In this document: positions 1-13,000 of the stretch, in pieces
Numbering within the stretch: position 1 is the first letter of the stretch
How the letters are laid out: every line of letters starts with the position of its first letter
NCBI GenBank assembly: GCA_002286715.1
Contig: NSJX01000002.1
Span: forward strand, 916,396-980,395
Source: Dentipellis sp. KUC8613
Taxonomy: Eukaryota; Basidiomycota; Agaricomycetes; Russulales; Hericiaceae
Direction: 5' to 3'
DNA length: 64,000 nucleotides
Position numbers and translations under genes: made by a program
Notes under the pieces: model-generated
What the model saw: the letters and a program-made list of their open reading frames with translations, nothing else
Told to the model about the DNA's origin: nothing
The model's database searches: none

Positions 1-1373
1 TTGCGGTACAGCTCCTGTGTCTTTAGACGGACGAGTAGTAGCTTGAGCCTCAAGCTGAGCGAAGGGGTCCGCGGGGGCAGGTGGTTCCGAAGAAGCAGGG
101 GCAGTTGGAGGTGCAGAAGCAACCGGAGGGGTAGAGGCAGACGGTATCGGTGTGCTCGTCTTCGACGGCGCATCTTCCTTGCCTGTAACCTTTCGTCTCT
201 TCGCTTCGACGGCCCTACGCCGCTCCTCCAATTTCCGCTTCCTCTCGTCCATCGCGCGGCTCGCCCCACTGCTACCCTCCTGCATGCCCTCCGCAGCACC
301 GGGCTTGAGATCCACAGCACCCGTCGCCGACCGCTTTTTCTCCGTCTCCTCCCTAGCAGCTTTGAGCTCCTCCATCTGCTTTCTCCTTGTCTCTTCGTCG
401 CCGGAGAATTGGTAGAATCCGGCGCCTTTGGCACGCACTTCCCTATCGGCATCGTAGTGCACGTTGAGCGGGTTGTTCTCTTCGGCGGCTGCTTCTTGGA
501 TCGCGGCGACGCGGTCGGCTGTGGGCTCGTAGACTGGGAAGAAGTTTGTGGGGTTCTCTGCAACGTCAATGGAATTGTGAGAAGCCTGAAAAAGAAACTC
601 AGAGCAATTGCATACCTAGAACAACACCTCTGCTCGAAAACACATCAGCAACGAAATAGTGTGTAGGGCCGAATGGATGGTGCTTACTCGTCACCATCGT
701 CGGGACCTTCTGTCCGCATGGGCTTGGGCAGTAGATGGGGAGGAATCTGGGAACGGGGGGCGGAGCGCATTCGTCCGAACTCGTCCTCGTACTCAATGAC
801 GGGGTCATCCTGGGCAGGAGGCTGGGGCACCGTAGCAGATTCATCTTCATCCTCATCGTCGTCGTCACTACCTGAACTGAATTCCACTGGTGGTTTGGCG
901 GTAAACTGCATCCGCCGAGAGCTACAAGTCAGCAAACTCAATGACTCGGGAACGACTAAGAGGTGCGCACGTCGACTAGCAAGTTGTCGAACTGCTTGTC
1001 CGTGAGGTGGTCAAATTCACCTCTGTGCAGTCGGTCGTACATCTCAGCTTTCCGCTTCAAGTTCTCAGTAAAGTTCTCAACAGATTTCTTGTCGAGCTGC
1101 TCGGAATCAAGGTCGCGAGCGGCGCGCTTCTGGACGTCCTTGTTCTCTCTTGCCCAGACTGAGAGTTTCTGGCGCTGTGCGTAAGGCATGGATAAAGAGA
1201 CGACGGGGCGAGTAGCGCACCTTATCCATCATTTTCCTTCCCTTTATCGATGTAGACTTTCCCGCCGCCTTGTCCTTCAAGGCGACGTCCTTGCGCTCGG
1301 ACACCATAGCCTTGAGCTCCATGAACGAGGTCTGGCTGATCCCTGCCGCTTTCTCTTTCTTGTTGGAAACCAT
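1..1373 (-). CDS. CCDC174-like nuclear protein (3' end beyond window)
   Basis: The first exon (1373 down to about 1207) encodes a Lys-rich start (MVSNKKEKAAGISQTSFMEL). A second exon (1174-971) encodes RQKLSVWARENKDVQKR and a charged helix. A third (905 to about 688) has an acidic stretch followed by YEDEFGRMRS, the motif typical of the CCDC174 family. The fourth runs off the left edge and contains NPTNFFPVYEPTADRV, then a long Glu/Arg/Lys coiled coil (KRKLEERRRAVEAKRRK) and an Ala/Pro/Thr tail. CCDC174 relatives are nuclear and linked to the exon-junction/splicing machinery in animals; that role is only inferred here. The border between exons 3 and 4 is uncertain: the strongest donor (GTAAGC at 687) does not keep phase with the next exon. 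Confidence 0.72.
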
Positions 1374-2057
1374 CTTTGCGTCGTAATAGTGTCCGTAGGC
1401 TTGTAGCCCGAGTTCGTGGTATAAGTAGAAGGAATGAGTGTGCAGAGGGAAGAGACCCGGATTGAAGGGGTGGCTGCTGAAGCCAAGAACAGACTATCGC
1501 CATAAACTCCCGGGCCGGAGCGTACCGCCGGCAATCCGGCATCTCTCAACCTTGCAAACCCACTCACATTTTGCTTCCATCTCACTACCTCATCATATCA
1601 GCATCGAATCCTTCATTGCCGTCGAAGACCGCTGGGTTGCCGATTCTCTGGGTTGCCCCTCGTGGATGAAGGAAAACATACAAAACATCGATACTTAATT
1701 TTCTCATTTATCTCTAAATCTAATTTGCGCGGGTGCCCATTGACCCAGCCAAGACATCCGGAGACGACGAACGTGAGGGTTCCGCGATCCAAGGATCCGA
1801 GATGGAATGAATTTACGAGAGACGATCGTCGCCCGATCGATCGCGAATTCATGGCATCTGGTATCTCGTGTGACCGCAAAGCGTTCAGTCAAGAAGCCTT
1901 TGAACAACAGAGCCAAACAAGCTCAAGCCTCGGCCTGACCTCATTGCCAAATTGAGTCACTCACGCCCTGTACCAACTTGAGGCCTAGCATTGCATCGCC
2001 GTGTCGTACGCACCAGCTGCAACTTGTTCGTGAACAACATACTACCCAGTGTCAGCG
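1374..2057. other. Intergenic, divergent promoter region
   Basis: This 0.7-kb stretch separates the CCDC174-like gene (leftward) from SDS22 (rightward) and should hold both promoters. I see no open frame with coding character and no recognisable RNA gene or repeat. Confidence 0.5.
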
Positions 2058-3633
2058 ATGAGCGAAGCCACAAACACCGTGCCCGCAGAGGTAAATGGGA
2101 AAGGACCAGCGGACGGGGGCGTGGTCGAGAAGTACGTCATTTGCCCCTTCTCCCAGTTGGCGGATCGTTAAGTCTAATCCACTAGAACCGCACGTCTAGC
2201 TCTGCCCACATCTGATGAGCATGCGGGCGTCGAAACTGAATCTGAGGAAGAGGAGGAAGAAGAAGACGTAGAAGGCGAGGCGGGCGATCCTCTCGAGGAT
2301 TACCCCGATGAGACTCAAGTAGGTTCTATTCTTCGCGGTCATTTGAAAGCAAGCTGATTTTTTGTGACTTGAGGAACTTGATCTTATCCACTCGCGCATA
2401 ACGTCCCTTGAGGGCCTGCGTTTGGGCCGCTTTGCAGAGCACCTGGAGAGACTATGTCTGCGCCAGAACTTCATCTCCTATCTAGATCCCGCCGTGTTCA
2501 ACCTTCTCACGAAACTGGAAGAATTGGATTTATATGACAACAAGATCAAGACTGTGGGGGATGCACTCAATGCATTATCGAACTTGGTGTAAGGAACCTT
2601 CGTCCTTTCTCCAGCGTGTAGGCCTGAGCTCAGGGTGTTCTGGAAATAGGACGCTAGACCTATCTTTCAACCTCTTGAAAGCAGTACCGGATGGCTTAGA
2701 AAATCTCCACTCACTTAAGACTGTGTACTTTGTCCAGAATAAAATCCACAAGATTTCGGGACTGCAGGGCCTTGGTGCTACGCTCCGCAGCCTCGAGCTC
2801 GGCGGAAATAAGCTGCGAGTAAGCCACAAGTCCCTTTGTATTGCTGCCACAAACCCTGACCCCCCGCCCAGAAAATTGAGGCGCTAGACGAATTGGTTAA
2901 TCTCGAGGAGCTGTGGCTGGGCAAAAACAAAATCACGAAACTGGAGGTTCGGATATCGATCTCGTATCCTGATGCGCCCTGCTGAATAGAATGGATGTAT
3001 CAATGGATGGATGTTACAGAATCTCGGCAATCTCAAACGCCTCAAGATCCTGGCACTGCAGTCGAACCGCATCACGAAGATCGAGGGCCTGGAGGAACTG
3101 GAAAATTTGGAGGAGCTGTACTTTAGCCACAATGGCATCGAGCGGCTGGAAAACCTGGATCATAATGTAGGTCATTCCATTCTACGGACGCCTCGGATCT
3201 AACAATCTTCCCTGCCACAGCTCCGCCTCTCGACCCTCGATGTGGGGAACAACTTTGTCGGCGCGCTGGAGAATGTGTCGCATTTGAAATCGCTCACGGA
3301 ATTGTGGGTGCGTGCAGTGTGCTACGAAACCCGCTGCGTAACTCCGCCTCACCGGTCTTTATCATTGCTTCAGGTGAATAACAACAAGATCGACACCCTT
3401 CAGGCACTTGAGCCTGAGCTCGGCTCCCTTCCGGAGCTCGAGACGATTTACCTCGAGGGGAATCCGTGCCAGCAGTCCGAGGGCGTGAACTACCGGCGGA
3501 AAATCATGCTCGCCCTGCCCAAGCTGAAGCAAATCGACGCGACGTACGTGACCGTGTGCCCGCCCCGCACAATTTTCTGCAATTCGGAATTGAGCTGAAA
3601 GATTCCCTCGGCAGCTATACGAAACAAGCCTAG
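2058..3633 (+). CDS. sds22: SDS22-type leucine-rich-repeat regulator of protein phosphatase 1
   Basis: Joining 2058-2131, 2186-2318, 2374-2588, 2650-2818, 2872-2946, 3020-3166, 3221-3307 and 3374 onward gives a protein with an acidic N-terminus followed by about eleven 22-residue leucine-rich repeats of the SDS22 subtype (LEELDLYDNKIKTV, LKILALQSNRITKI, LEELYFSHNGIERL). It ends with the family cap GNPCQQSEGVNYRRKIMLALP and QIDATY. SDS22 binds the PP1 catalytic subunit and guides its assembly and its role in mitotic exit (established for the family). The last exon can read on to a stop at 3598, or splice at GTACGT (3543) to the acceptor before 3615 and stop at 3633 after TKQA. I prefer the spliced end because it keeps the usual short tail. 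Confidence 0.93.
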
Positions 3634-4832
3634 CCGCGCCCAGACACCCATATAGAATGCATCCCGCGCCTCATATCTGGGCGTAGTCAGACTGCCCGGC
3701 GATACCTCGTGCTCTGTAAACCATGTATAATACAGCACCCAACAGCTTTGTCACCGAGTGTCAGTGTCGGTGCCCCGCCACGCGATGCCTCCCCTCATGC
3801 CCGAGGGCCGGACTACTGCGACTGGGGCGCGGTACGTATGCGGTATGCGTGCCCGCGCGACGCCGGGGCCGGCATCGTCGGTGCTTCCGACGTCCAAACG
3901 GTCGGGGATCACGCGCGTAGCGCGTCACGACCCGTCCGTTGCAATTGCGTGCAGCGTGCAAGTCGACAATTGCAATTGCAATTGCAATTGGTTTATATTT
4001 GCAGTCATCAGCCCGCGACATCAGCTGTGATGCGGGTGACGATGTGGCTCTGCATGATTGGCGTGTCCACTGGCGCGTTAGTGCCGCGCTTGCGGCCCGT
4101 ACGAGGCACACGGCCATGGGGTGCGCGCGCAATATTGCTCAGGGAGCGCACACGCGCGGCGGGCGGGCGCGGGTGCGGTTGCGGGCGCTAGCCAAGGCCA
4201 AGATATCACGGCGCGTTCTAGCGGGACGCGCTCGCTCGAGCGTGAGGGTGCATGAGGACCAGGTGTCGGCGCCAGTGCAGCAGGTGCGCCACAGGGCGTC
4301 TGTGGCTGGGGACCGTCCGGGCCGAGCACGGCGGGGCATGGACATGGACGCGAGCAAACTGAGATCGGCGGAACGTGGCATTGGCCACACTGGGGCGCGA
4401 AGCGGGGGCTGGCGACAATCCAGATAGCCTCGCGATTACGATCGATCATCGAGATCCACGTGTGTGCGAAGTGCAAAGTGGTTGGCGTCGCAGGGCGAAC
4501 GAAAATTCGGGCTTCAATATGTGCGTGTACGCGCGTATGTACGTATCTACAGACAAATGTCGATCCAGTAAGGTAAACCACGCCAATAGCCACGTCAAGT
4601 GTCTAGCAAATACACACAGGCCAGTGATTACTCTGCCCCGGGATGCAATCCGGTGCGGAAAATAGATAGCGGCAAGGCGAAACAGGAACGTGAACGTGAA
4701 CGCCCGCTGGGCGGGCGACATAATAGTAAGCGAGAAGGCTAGGCGCGCGGGTCGGTGTTAACTCCGACGGTGTGGTGTGGCACACGTCGGGTGATGAATT
4801 TACAGTAGGGCCGGCAACGGGCACAGTGTCCT
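3634..4832. other. GC-rich intergenic region between convergent genes
   Basis: This 1.2-kb region lies between the 3' ends of SDS22 (+) and WC-2 (-). It is rich in GC and CpG and several frames stay open by composition alone (Arg/Ala/Pro-rich translations), but none has splice sites or a recognisable domain. It holds one simple repeat near 3968. Confidence 0.5.
3968..3990. repeat. (AATTGC) microsatellite
   Basis: Three full units plus a partial unit of AATTGC lie in tandem. The unit is palindromic with its neighbour (GCAATTGC), so the tract reads the same on both strands. Confidence 0.9.
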
Positions 4833-7327
4833 TTATTGTGAGACCAACGCCTTCCCCGCCGGCGTGTGGCGGGGGTCGGACGACAGCGGCGTACCAGGCA
4901 GGGAGCCCAGCAGCTCGCGCTCGCGCTCACGCTCGTACGACGCGGCGGGCAGCGTGTTGCCCAGCAGCGGGTCCGAGAGGCGTTGCAGCGAGTCGAAGCG
5001 GGGCAGGCCCCCGGGCGGCGTGTGGCTATTACTTCCGTGCGGCTGCACGGGAGGGTTGGAGAGTGGCGAGGAGGAATAGAATGATCCTGAGCCGATAGAG
5101 TACGAGCGGGAGTCGTGCTGCCGCTGGTTTTGAGGAGGATAGTGAACGAAGCCGACGCTGCCTGCAGGAGGCGACGGCGACGGCGTGAGCCCGTCGAAGC
5201 TGGACGGACCAGGCTGAGAGTATGCCTCGCTGCCCGACGCGGAGCCACCCGGCGACGTCGAGACGAACGAGCTGTCGTCAAAACTGCTCTTGCGGAGGGA
5301 TCCTGAGTAGGGCACGCTAATAGGGGGCGTGGAGGCGGCGTGGTTGATGGACGGGTGCTCTTGCTTGGCTATGGCCATCGCCTTCTCCTTGCGCCGCCGT
5401 TGCGCGGTGACGCCCTCCTTCTTAGCCCGCGAGCGTGCGAAGCGGAGGCCGCAGCTGAGGTGGGAAAGGGTTCGGCGGTTAGTTGGAGCTCCGCAAGTAC
5501 ACGAGGAAAAACATACGCGTTGCATAAATCTTTCTTGCCGTTTGGACCCTTGCGCCATTCAGGGCTTTGCGTGACCTTGCAGCTAGAGCAGCGCAGGATC
5601 CCTGCAGGAGGGTTGCCTGAGCTCCGTCCACTTGATCCATAATTATCGCGGGCATTGCTGGGGCTAGTGCGCCTCTGGGCTGCCCTAGGAGGCGGAACAG
5701 CATCCGCCGCAGTCGGGGGCGAGGTGCCTGTGGACTCGCCGGCCGGCAGGCTGTACGGCGGCGACAGCGGCCGCTGGTACTGCTGAGCCAGGGGATCGGG
5801 GGTCTCGAAGTACGGCGTCGACTGCGAGGACCATGGCTGCTGCGGCTGCGACTGCTGAGAAGAGTACGACGCGGCGCGCATCTGCTGGGACGTCGATCCG
5901 AACGGCTGCGAAGAGTTCCATTGATTGTAGGACAGCTGCGATGACGGCGGGTCCGAGGCGTGCGTCCAATCCTGCTGCGACTGGTACTGGGATGAAACGG
6001 GCTGCTGCGAGGACTGAGACATGAAGCTGCTGTACGAAGAGCTGGTGGAAGGCATCGGCGGCAGGCTGTAGGAGTTAGAGGAAGATTCGTAGTATGGGTG
6101 TGGATTAGAGGACAAGTACGGGGCGTCGTAGTTGGCCTGGGGGATAGAAGAAGGATTCGTAGAGGCATTGCGCGAGTGCACGTTGACTTTATGGCACGCA
6201 AAGATGATGGAGCCTACGGATATGAATCAGTGAAAGGGTGAAACAAGCGCCAACGAAAGGACGTTTACCATGCGGAATGAAGATGCTTTCAACCTCTCTG
6301 ATGCCATCCGAGGACGTCATGGTCTGCAGGGCCTTGTAGCGACGGGTGCAGCTTGTCTTTGCGTCACTGCCCGTCTGAATGTTGCTGTTGCCGATTTGGA
6401 CCTCCTCCGACAGCCTGGCAAAGTCGCGAGCGGTGGGACCGTGCGGCAACTCAGGGGGCCAGCTCATCATCAAGGCGCGGTCTGGCTGGTTCTGCAATAT
6501 CTGGAAGACTCTGGACATGTTGCCGGACTGGGGAGTAGTGTTGTAGAGTCTCTGATAAAGGACTTGGGCCTCCTGCCTGTCGACGCCAGGCGTGCCGCAC
6601 CAGTTTGTCCAGCCGGTTTTCACGTGCTCGTCGTTGTCGAAGGGCGTAAGGTCCACGACCGCATGGATGAAGCAGAGAACGAGGCCTTCTGCAGCCCAGT
6701 TGATGACGAGGTCGGCGGCCATGTAGTCTCTATCTAGCGCAATCTTGTCGCCGTCTGGCCAATAGTGGGGTGGCCCGTCATAGCCGAGCAAGCGGCGCAC
6801 GCGAGAGAGGCGCGAAAAGCGCATTCTATAGGAGAGGGTGTGATTAGGAGGAGGGCGACACGATGCAGGGGAAGCCACGCGAAGAAAGGGAACGAGGCAT
6901 ACCGGGTGACACTCCCATGGAGGGTACGAGACTCCAACACGTTGCCCAAATCATGCTTTGCGGAGGCCTGCTCGTCCGGATGGACAAAGTCAAAGACAGA
7001 CTTGCCGATGACGAGCGGGGCCTCGTCGACGAGATGGTAGGTAAGGACGGGGTCGAGGTAGACGAAACGGAGGTCCGAGGAGAGCAGCGTCCAGTCTGAA
7101 GAAGGGTACGCGTCAGAGGAGAAGCGTCGGAGAGGCGCGATCGATGAACGATCGTGGCGGGTAATTAGAGACTTACAGCAGCGGGTCTCGCCCAGCTTGG
7201 GGAATTTGTGGGCGAGATGATCGGACGGGGAGGGAGAGTGCACGGGGAGGTTGTCGAAGGAGGGAGGGGGAAGGGGCATTCTGTGCTGGGGGTGGATGTG
7301 GTGGATGGAGGAAGGGAGGAGGCTCAT
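4833..7327 (-). CDS. wc-2: White Collar 2-type GATA transcription factor (PAS + zinc finger)
   Basis: Exons 7327-7177, 7095-6903, 6825-6269, 6213-5517 and 5454-4833 join in phase to about 739 aa. A PAS domain occupies roughly residues 50-130 (LRFVYLDPVLTYHLVDEAPLVIGKSVFDFVHPDE, shown in part). A GATA zinc finger lies at residues 509-534 with spacing C-X2-C-X18-C-X2-C (CSSCKVTQSPEWRKGPNGKK...CNAC), the spacing of White Collar proteins. A Ser/Gln/Pro-rich linker and a Ser/Pro-rich tail flank the finger. There is one PAS domain and no flavin-binding LOV signature, which points to WC-2 and not WC-1. In fungi WC-2 pairs with the WC-1 photoreceptor to bind GATN promoters and drive blue-light responses (family knowledge). 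Start 7327 is the first in-frame ATG after a stop-free but unlikely upstream stretch; 7280 is an alternative. Confidence 0.9.
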
Positions 7328-7588
7328 GGACAATAGACGGGGGCAGGGTAGCGGGGGAGAACGTATAGGAGCACGCGCCGTTCGCGGATTGAAAAGGGGA
7401 CGGTCCTCCTCCTCGCCGAATACTCGGCCCTCAGGGGTCTCCGGCCTCCTCCTCGGACTTCTGCCGTCCGGCCCTCCGAGATCCGTGCAGATCCCCCTCC
7501 GTCCTCTCTCTGCGCTCTCGCCGCACTCGGCCACTCCCTCCTCCCGCGATCCATAATCACCTCTCCACCAGTCACGGGACCTCAACCC
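7328..7588. promoter_or_regulatory. Divergent promoter, WC-2 / ankyrin gene
   Basis: Only 261 bp separate the start codons of WC-2 (leftward) and the ankyrin gene (rightward), so both promoters must lie here. The DNA is strand-asymmetric, G/A-rich on the left side and C/T-rich on the right. No TATA box is evident. Confidence 0.5.
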
Positions 7589-8547
7589 ATGGTCCAACCA
7601 CAGAAGAACATCTGGGTCGCTGCAGGCGATGGCGACCTCTCTCGCGTCCAGGTCTGTCCCCTGATGGCCCCTCGCTTACCTCCCCATCTGAAATCTTCAT
7701 GTCCAGGAGCTAGTCGAGCTGCACTGCAAGTCCTTCCCTGTCCGCCGCCCTCAGTACCGCCTGATCCGACCCCTCCTTAGCAATCTCCCCCAATGCCCCC
7801 GACCCTTTCACTTACACACCCATGTACGTCTCTCCCCAACCCTCCCGCCTGACTCACGTGCGACCTCAGCAAGCAGGCATGCCGCCGCATCGTATGGCCA
7901 CACCCATGTGCTAGACTATTTGATTCACCATGGTATTTCTGATTCCTCCTCTCAACCGGCTTCGCTGCATCACGGCAACACAATAGGCGGTGATGTAAAC
8001 GTAACAGATGAAGACGGCGACACGCCTCTCTACACGGTCGAGAACGTCGAGACCGCCCGTTACCTGGTCGAGCACGGCGCAATTGTCGACCGCCGTAACA
8101 ACGACCACATCTCGGTATGTATTGTTACGCCCATCACGCCGCACTCATGCGTAACTGCTCACTACCCGTTTCGCCTAGCCTGCAGAGCATCTTGCCGATG
8201 ATTTCCCCCTCGTCGCGACATATCTGCAGTCACTCGGCCCTGCCATCGCCTCAGTTCCACCGTCACTGCCACCGCCGGCTCAACTGTCCGAGCATCAGCA
8301 GGAGGCTGCCTCTGAGCAGCTCACGTCCGAACTCATGCTGCAGGTTCAGGACATCATGCAGCGCGCCGAGGCGGAAGGCCGCGATCCCGAGGAAGAGCTC
8401 AGGCGCGTCGTGGGGAGGACTGTACTAGAGGGGATGCTCGCTGGCTACGGACTGGCGGATCAGCAGAATGATCGGCGGAGCGAGCTCGAAGACACCGGCG
8501 CGACTGATTCCAAGAGGAGACGATTGGACGATGATGGTGCTCCGTAA
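7589..8547 (+). CDS. Small ankyrin-repeat protein
   Basis: Exons 7589-7651, 7707-7725, 7781-7823, 7877-7932, 7987-8114 and 8179-8547 join to 225 aa. Ankyrin repeats are visible: NIWVAAGDGDLSRVQELVE, TYTPMHAAASYGHTHVLDYL and DEDGDTPLYTVENVETARYL, followed by a C-terminal helical region with EELRRVVGRTVLEGM and a basic KRRRLDDD tail that could serve as a nuclear signal. The second exon is only 19 nt, and the intron after it starts with GC (GCAAGT at 7726) in place of GT. The protein probably mediates protein-protein contacts; no partner can be read from the sequence. Confidence 0.83.
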
Positions 8548-10063
8548 ATACGTAGACCACGGCTTATCGCCGAACAAAGTCTGCAAACGTAACCCTTCGC
8601 GGGTTCTGAGCATCGGGGCACCTTCGGCCCAGAAGACAAGCTCGCAAACCTGGTCTTCTACGTTGACAGAAGATAGACACTCCCTGCTTCGATCATGGAG
8701 ATCCGATCAGCCATTCCGCAAAGTGGCAAGTGAACAAACCAAGGAACTCAAAGCCTACCTTAAAGTACACCCGGTAATCAAACCTTGATGGAGGTGCCTG
8801 CGCTGAGAAGCAGTGTACGTTTGATGTCGACACGCGCCCCGGGTGGCTTACTCCAAGCGAGGTTTGCCGGGTGCTATCGACTGCGCAAGGCGGGACAGTC
8901 ACTCTTCTCCGAGGCCTTACAATGAGACTCGAGGGCGACGAGATGCCCGAATTTGATTTGCATGGTTGGTACGCTGGAAGGAGCACATGCGAGTCACCCG
9001 AAAGGCCTAGCGCGTCCGCGGAGAAGCAACGTCGTCTCATACATACGTGGAGGATGTGGCGCCGCGGCGGTTGGGCCTGGCACACACACATGGTAGCAAC
9101 TGCCGGCCGGTGAAAGTTGGGTGAAAGGCTGTCGAAAACCCAGTTTGCCCGAAAAATCCCCAGCACGATCGGTGCATGCCGTTGATCACCGTTCGCTTGT
9201 CGTGTTGTTTACGGAGGCGCGATGCTGCCACAAAGGTACGCGTGGGTCTCTACCGGCGCAGCGTGCATGCTGAATCTTGACCCAGAGGAAGGGCAGGGTG
9301 TTCTGACTGTGCAAAGAGGGGGGCCATCAGGTGCAGTGCCCTCATAAATCCAAGAGGGTATAGAGCGTATGCGACGCCATATTGCCGAAGTGTCTCGGAA
9401 GTTGTGGTCGTAAGGAACCCATGGATGCCGAGGGCAACATACAGTACCTGTGGAAAGATTATTTAGGTGGAGCGCTTCTCGAGCAAGATCCTACTGAATA
9501 GCATCATGATCACATCTGGGGGGATCGGGAGCCCTCGATCGTCAAGAGCTTCCTACGACTTGCTAGCATGGGCGAACATAAAGAGTCCTGAATTTCGGGG
9601 TACTGCGTTATTGAAGACACGCAACTGGGCGACGCACCATGTCATGCGCACCGCACGAAGCCCCAGTGCTCACTCATCACAGGACATTTCCCGTGTCAGC
9701 TGCACACGAACAGCATGAAATGGTTAGTGTACTCTTAGTGCGCTCGGGGCATGGGACTCGGACCGGACTGAGGACATCAGGAGGAGGGCTGGAGTGATGC
9801 GCGCTGAGGATGGTTTGAGACCCTGAAACACAGAGAGGGAGCGACGGCGGATGGGGAAGCGCACGAGCGTCCGGGGAGCACGATGATGAGCAGCGTCGGA
9901 TCGTCCACCCTCCTTCCAGACGCGTTTTCCTAACCCGGTATCAAAATAGCCGCCCACAGTCTGCACGGGCGCCTGACCATAGCACGCCTAGGGCCTCTCT
10001 CAATCTCCTCCGTATCGGCTCTCCAGCGCACGCTCGTCGCCTCGGACACATCACATCCGCTTG
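8548..10063. other. 1.5-kb intergenic region, nothing recognised
   Basis: No open frame here shows coding character, splice-site support or domain similarity, and I see no tRNA box pair or repeat. The last part is the PRMT5 5' leader. Confidence 0.45.
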
Positions 10064-13000
10064 ATGGCCTCGTGGGACGCCACAGCGGGCATCGCAGCGG
10101 CCGTTTCACTCGAAGATCTCGGCCGCGCACCCACCGCTCCCGATGCCACTGTCGGCATAGATGCAGCGACACCCGTCCTCCAGGTGCTTGCCGAGGCGCG
10201 CCACAAAAATTATACCGCGGTCTGTCTGCCGCTCACGACCGAAAAATGGAAGGACCGCTGGAAGGGCATGTGTGTCCTGCCTGTAGGCCAACTGGGTGAC
10301 GAAAACGCCGAGGCGGAGCAGCGTGCGGAGGCGTGGAGGGCCAGTCCCGCATTTGCAAGAGACGAGGTGACAATGACGCGGCTAGGTCGGTCTTCCTGCG
10401 CATCCCCATACTAGCCGTTTCATGACATGACAGAACATGCTGGCCAGATGAGGCTGAGGGCGTCGTGGCCATGATATCCGATTGGCTAGAGCTAGACGCC
10501 TTTGACGACTGGGTCAGACACGACTCTGAAATGGTGAGTGCGCATTGCCGCAGGGTGGGAGCGTGCTGCCTTCTTCCCCTTCCTACATGCTCAGCTGCCC
10601 CCTACCGCCCTTCCGCCTCCTCCATGTGCATCACGTGATGAAGGCTCTTTCTTATGCCCAATCTCCTTTTGCAGGCGCTGCAGCAAGAATTAGGCTATGC
10701 GTCATACCTTAATGTGCAATCTGCCATCCTTCCGCCGCCCCGCCACCGCGACCAGGCTGCTTCGTACGGACGCGCAGTCAACAATTGCCTCAACCGCGTA
10801 CCGTACATCCAGCTGTCTGTTCGCCTCCCAATCTATGACCCCTCTATCTTCCAACCAAAGCCTATCGTCACTCCCGCATTATCGAGCAGCCCGCCCGAAT
10901 CGCCCGGTCTCTCGTCCACCCGCTCGTCGACTCCAGAAATCCGGACCCCAGATGCGAGGGCAGATCCGAAGCGGACCAAGACGGCACCGTCTACACGCGC
11001 CTCGGAGGCCGAGCTGAACGCAACATGGGAGATGTGGGACATCATCCGGTCAATCTGCGACTACAACCCTCGGCTGACGCTCAGTACGTGTGCGCGTCCG
11101 CGGTGGCAGCCAGACTCTCCCGCTGACGCAGCAGACGCGATACAGCCCTTGACCTGACGCCCCCTCTCCCCTCCGTGCCCGGCGTCCTGAATCGATGGGC
11201 TGCAGAGCCCATCAGGCATGTCTTCCTGCCTGCCGCAACGTTCATCGCCAACGGCAAGGGCTACCCTGTGCTTCCGAAAGGGTCGCAAACGTTCATCCGT
11301 GATATTATGAAGGTCGGTGGCGCACCTGAATTTGCCCTCGTTTCGAGTTTCTCACTAGGCGGATCTCAGCACCGTCCGACTGTCATCCTCTCAGGCGCCG
11401 CGGAAGGACTGCACAGCCGCGGCGGCGAGGCCGCGTACCTGCAGTATGTACAGCATCTCGAGAAGACGAGCCCCTTGGCGATGCAGATGAAGACCGCAGG
11501 GACGGTGGAGAACTTTGCGCAGGGCTATCTCGATTATCTGCAGGCTCCTTTGCAGGTGGGCCGTTTTTGCAGATCACATTCGTGTTCCCCCGTTGACGTC
11601 CACTAGCCGTTGATGGACAACCTGCAAAGCATCACATATCAGACATTCGAGCAGGATCCCGTCAAGTATGAGCGCTATGAGACGGTGTGGCCACTCGCTT
11701 CTCCTCATTTGATGCGTTGCTGATAGGTGGCTGCAGGCTATATTGAACGCGTTGCTTGAGTGGCCGGAGTGCGATAGGATGTGAGTCGTTGCGGTCATTA
11801 GGCACGGCTTCTCTGATCCTCTGCAGCGTGATTACTGTCGCCGGCGCGGGGCGAGGACCGTTGGTGGCGCGATGTCTGTCGGCTCTCGAGCGCTCCAAGC
11901 GGCAGGCATCAATCTATGCAATTGAGAAGAACCCCAGTGCATTTGTTACGTGCGTTGGGTCTGTCATGCGCTGATCTCCCGCCGGCTCACCGCTGCTCAG
12001 GCTGCAAGAGCGCAAAGCGAATGAATGGCAAGACAAGGTGGAGCTTATCTTTGGAGACATGCGTACGCTTGCCGTCCCCGAACAGGCGGACATCATCGTC
12101 AGCGAGCTCCTGGGTTCATTCGGCGATAATGAGCTCAGCCCAGAATGTCTCGACGGTGCCATGCGGTTTCTGAAACGTCTGTTCTATCATCCAACGAAAC
12201 CAACGGCATCTGACTATTTCCGTACGCTATAGCCGATGGCATCTCAATTCCAGCATCCTATACAGCCTACCTCGCGCCCTTGTCGTCATCCAAGCTATAC
12301 AACGAGGTGCGCGCAGGCAAAAATGAAAAGGCCTCGGAAACCCCATACGTGGTGATGTTCCAAGCTGTCAACATCCTCAGCGGTGATGGCGGAGGCCAGG
12401 ACGGCCGATGTGGTCCCCAGGTGCAGGAGTGCTGGGACTTTGAGCATCCGAGACGCGATGCTATACTCAATGAGCAAGGTGCGCTTGTCTAAATGGCCCC
12501 GATGTTTGTCTGACGTCGGCGCGCTGATGGTGCCGTGGTAGGCTTACCGCCGACAAACACCCATAACACTCGGTCCGCGAAACTGAACTTCCATATCCCG
12601 CATGCGGGTGTCTTGCACGGCTTGGCGGGCTACTTCGAAGCCATCCTGTATGGCAACGTCGGGCTGAGCATACACCCGTTGCGTAAGGATCAGATTTCGA
12701 AGGACATGCTCAGCTGGTTCCCGCTTCTCTTCCCGTTGAAGGTACGATCTGTGTGCTGCCGTGGAGACACGTCGAAATGTGCATCAAAGCTAACCTTTCG
12801 GCAGGAGCCGCTATACTTGCCGAGCAATTCAGAGCTGCAAGTGTCCATATGGCGCCTCACGAACCAGCGGCAGGTGTGGTACGAGTGGTACGCCGAGTCG
12901 TTCTTGCCGGTGTTCCGCCCGCTGGCGGACAGCCGCAAGGACGGGCCCGCGCCGAGCGTCGACGGCCGCGGGTCGTTCATCGCGGCGACGTCGACGCCGT

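Noticed and set aside
3709..5281. Overlapping long frames on both strands downstream of SDS22
   Set aside because: GC-rich composition keeps frames open. Those above 4833 are shadows of WC-2; the rest are Arg/Ala/Pro-rich with no splice or domain support.
8693..9166. 157-codon minus-strand frame in the gap before PRMT5
   Set aside because: The composition is not protein-like, there is no domain, and no neighbouring exon can be joined.
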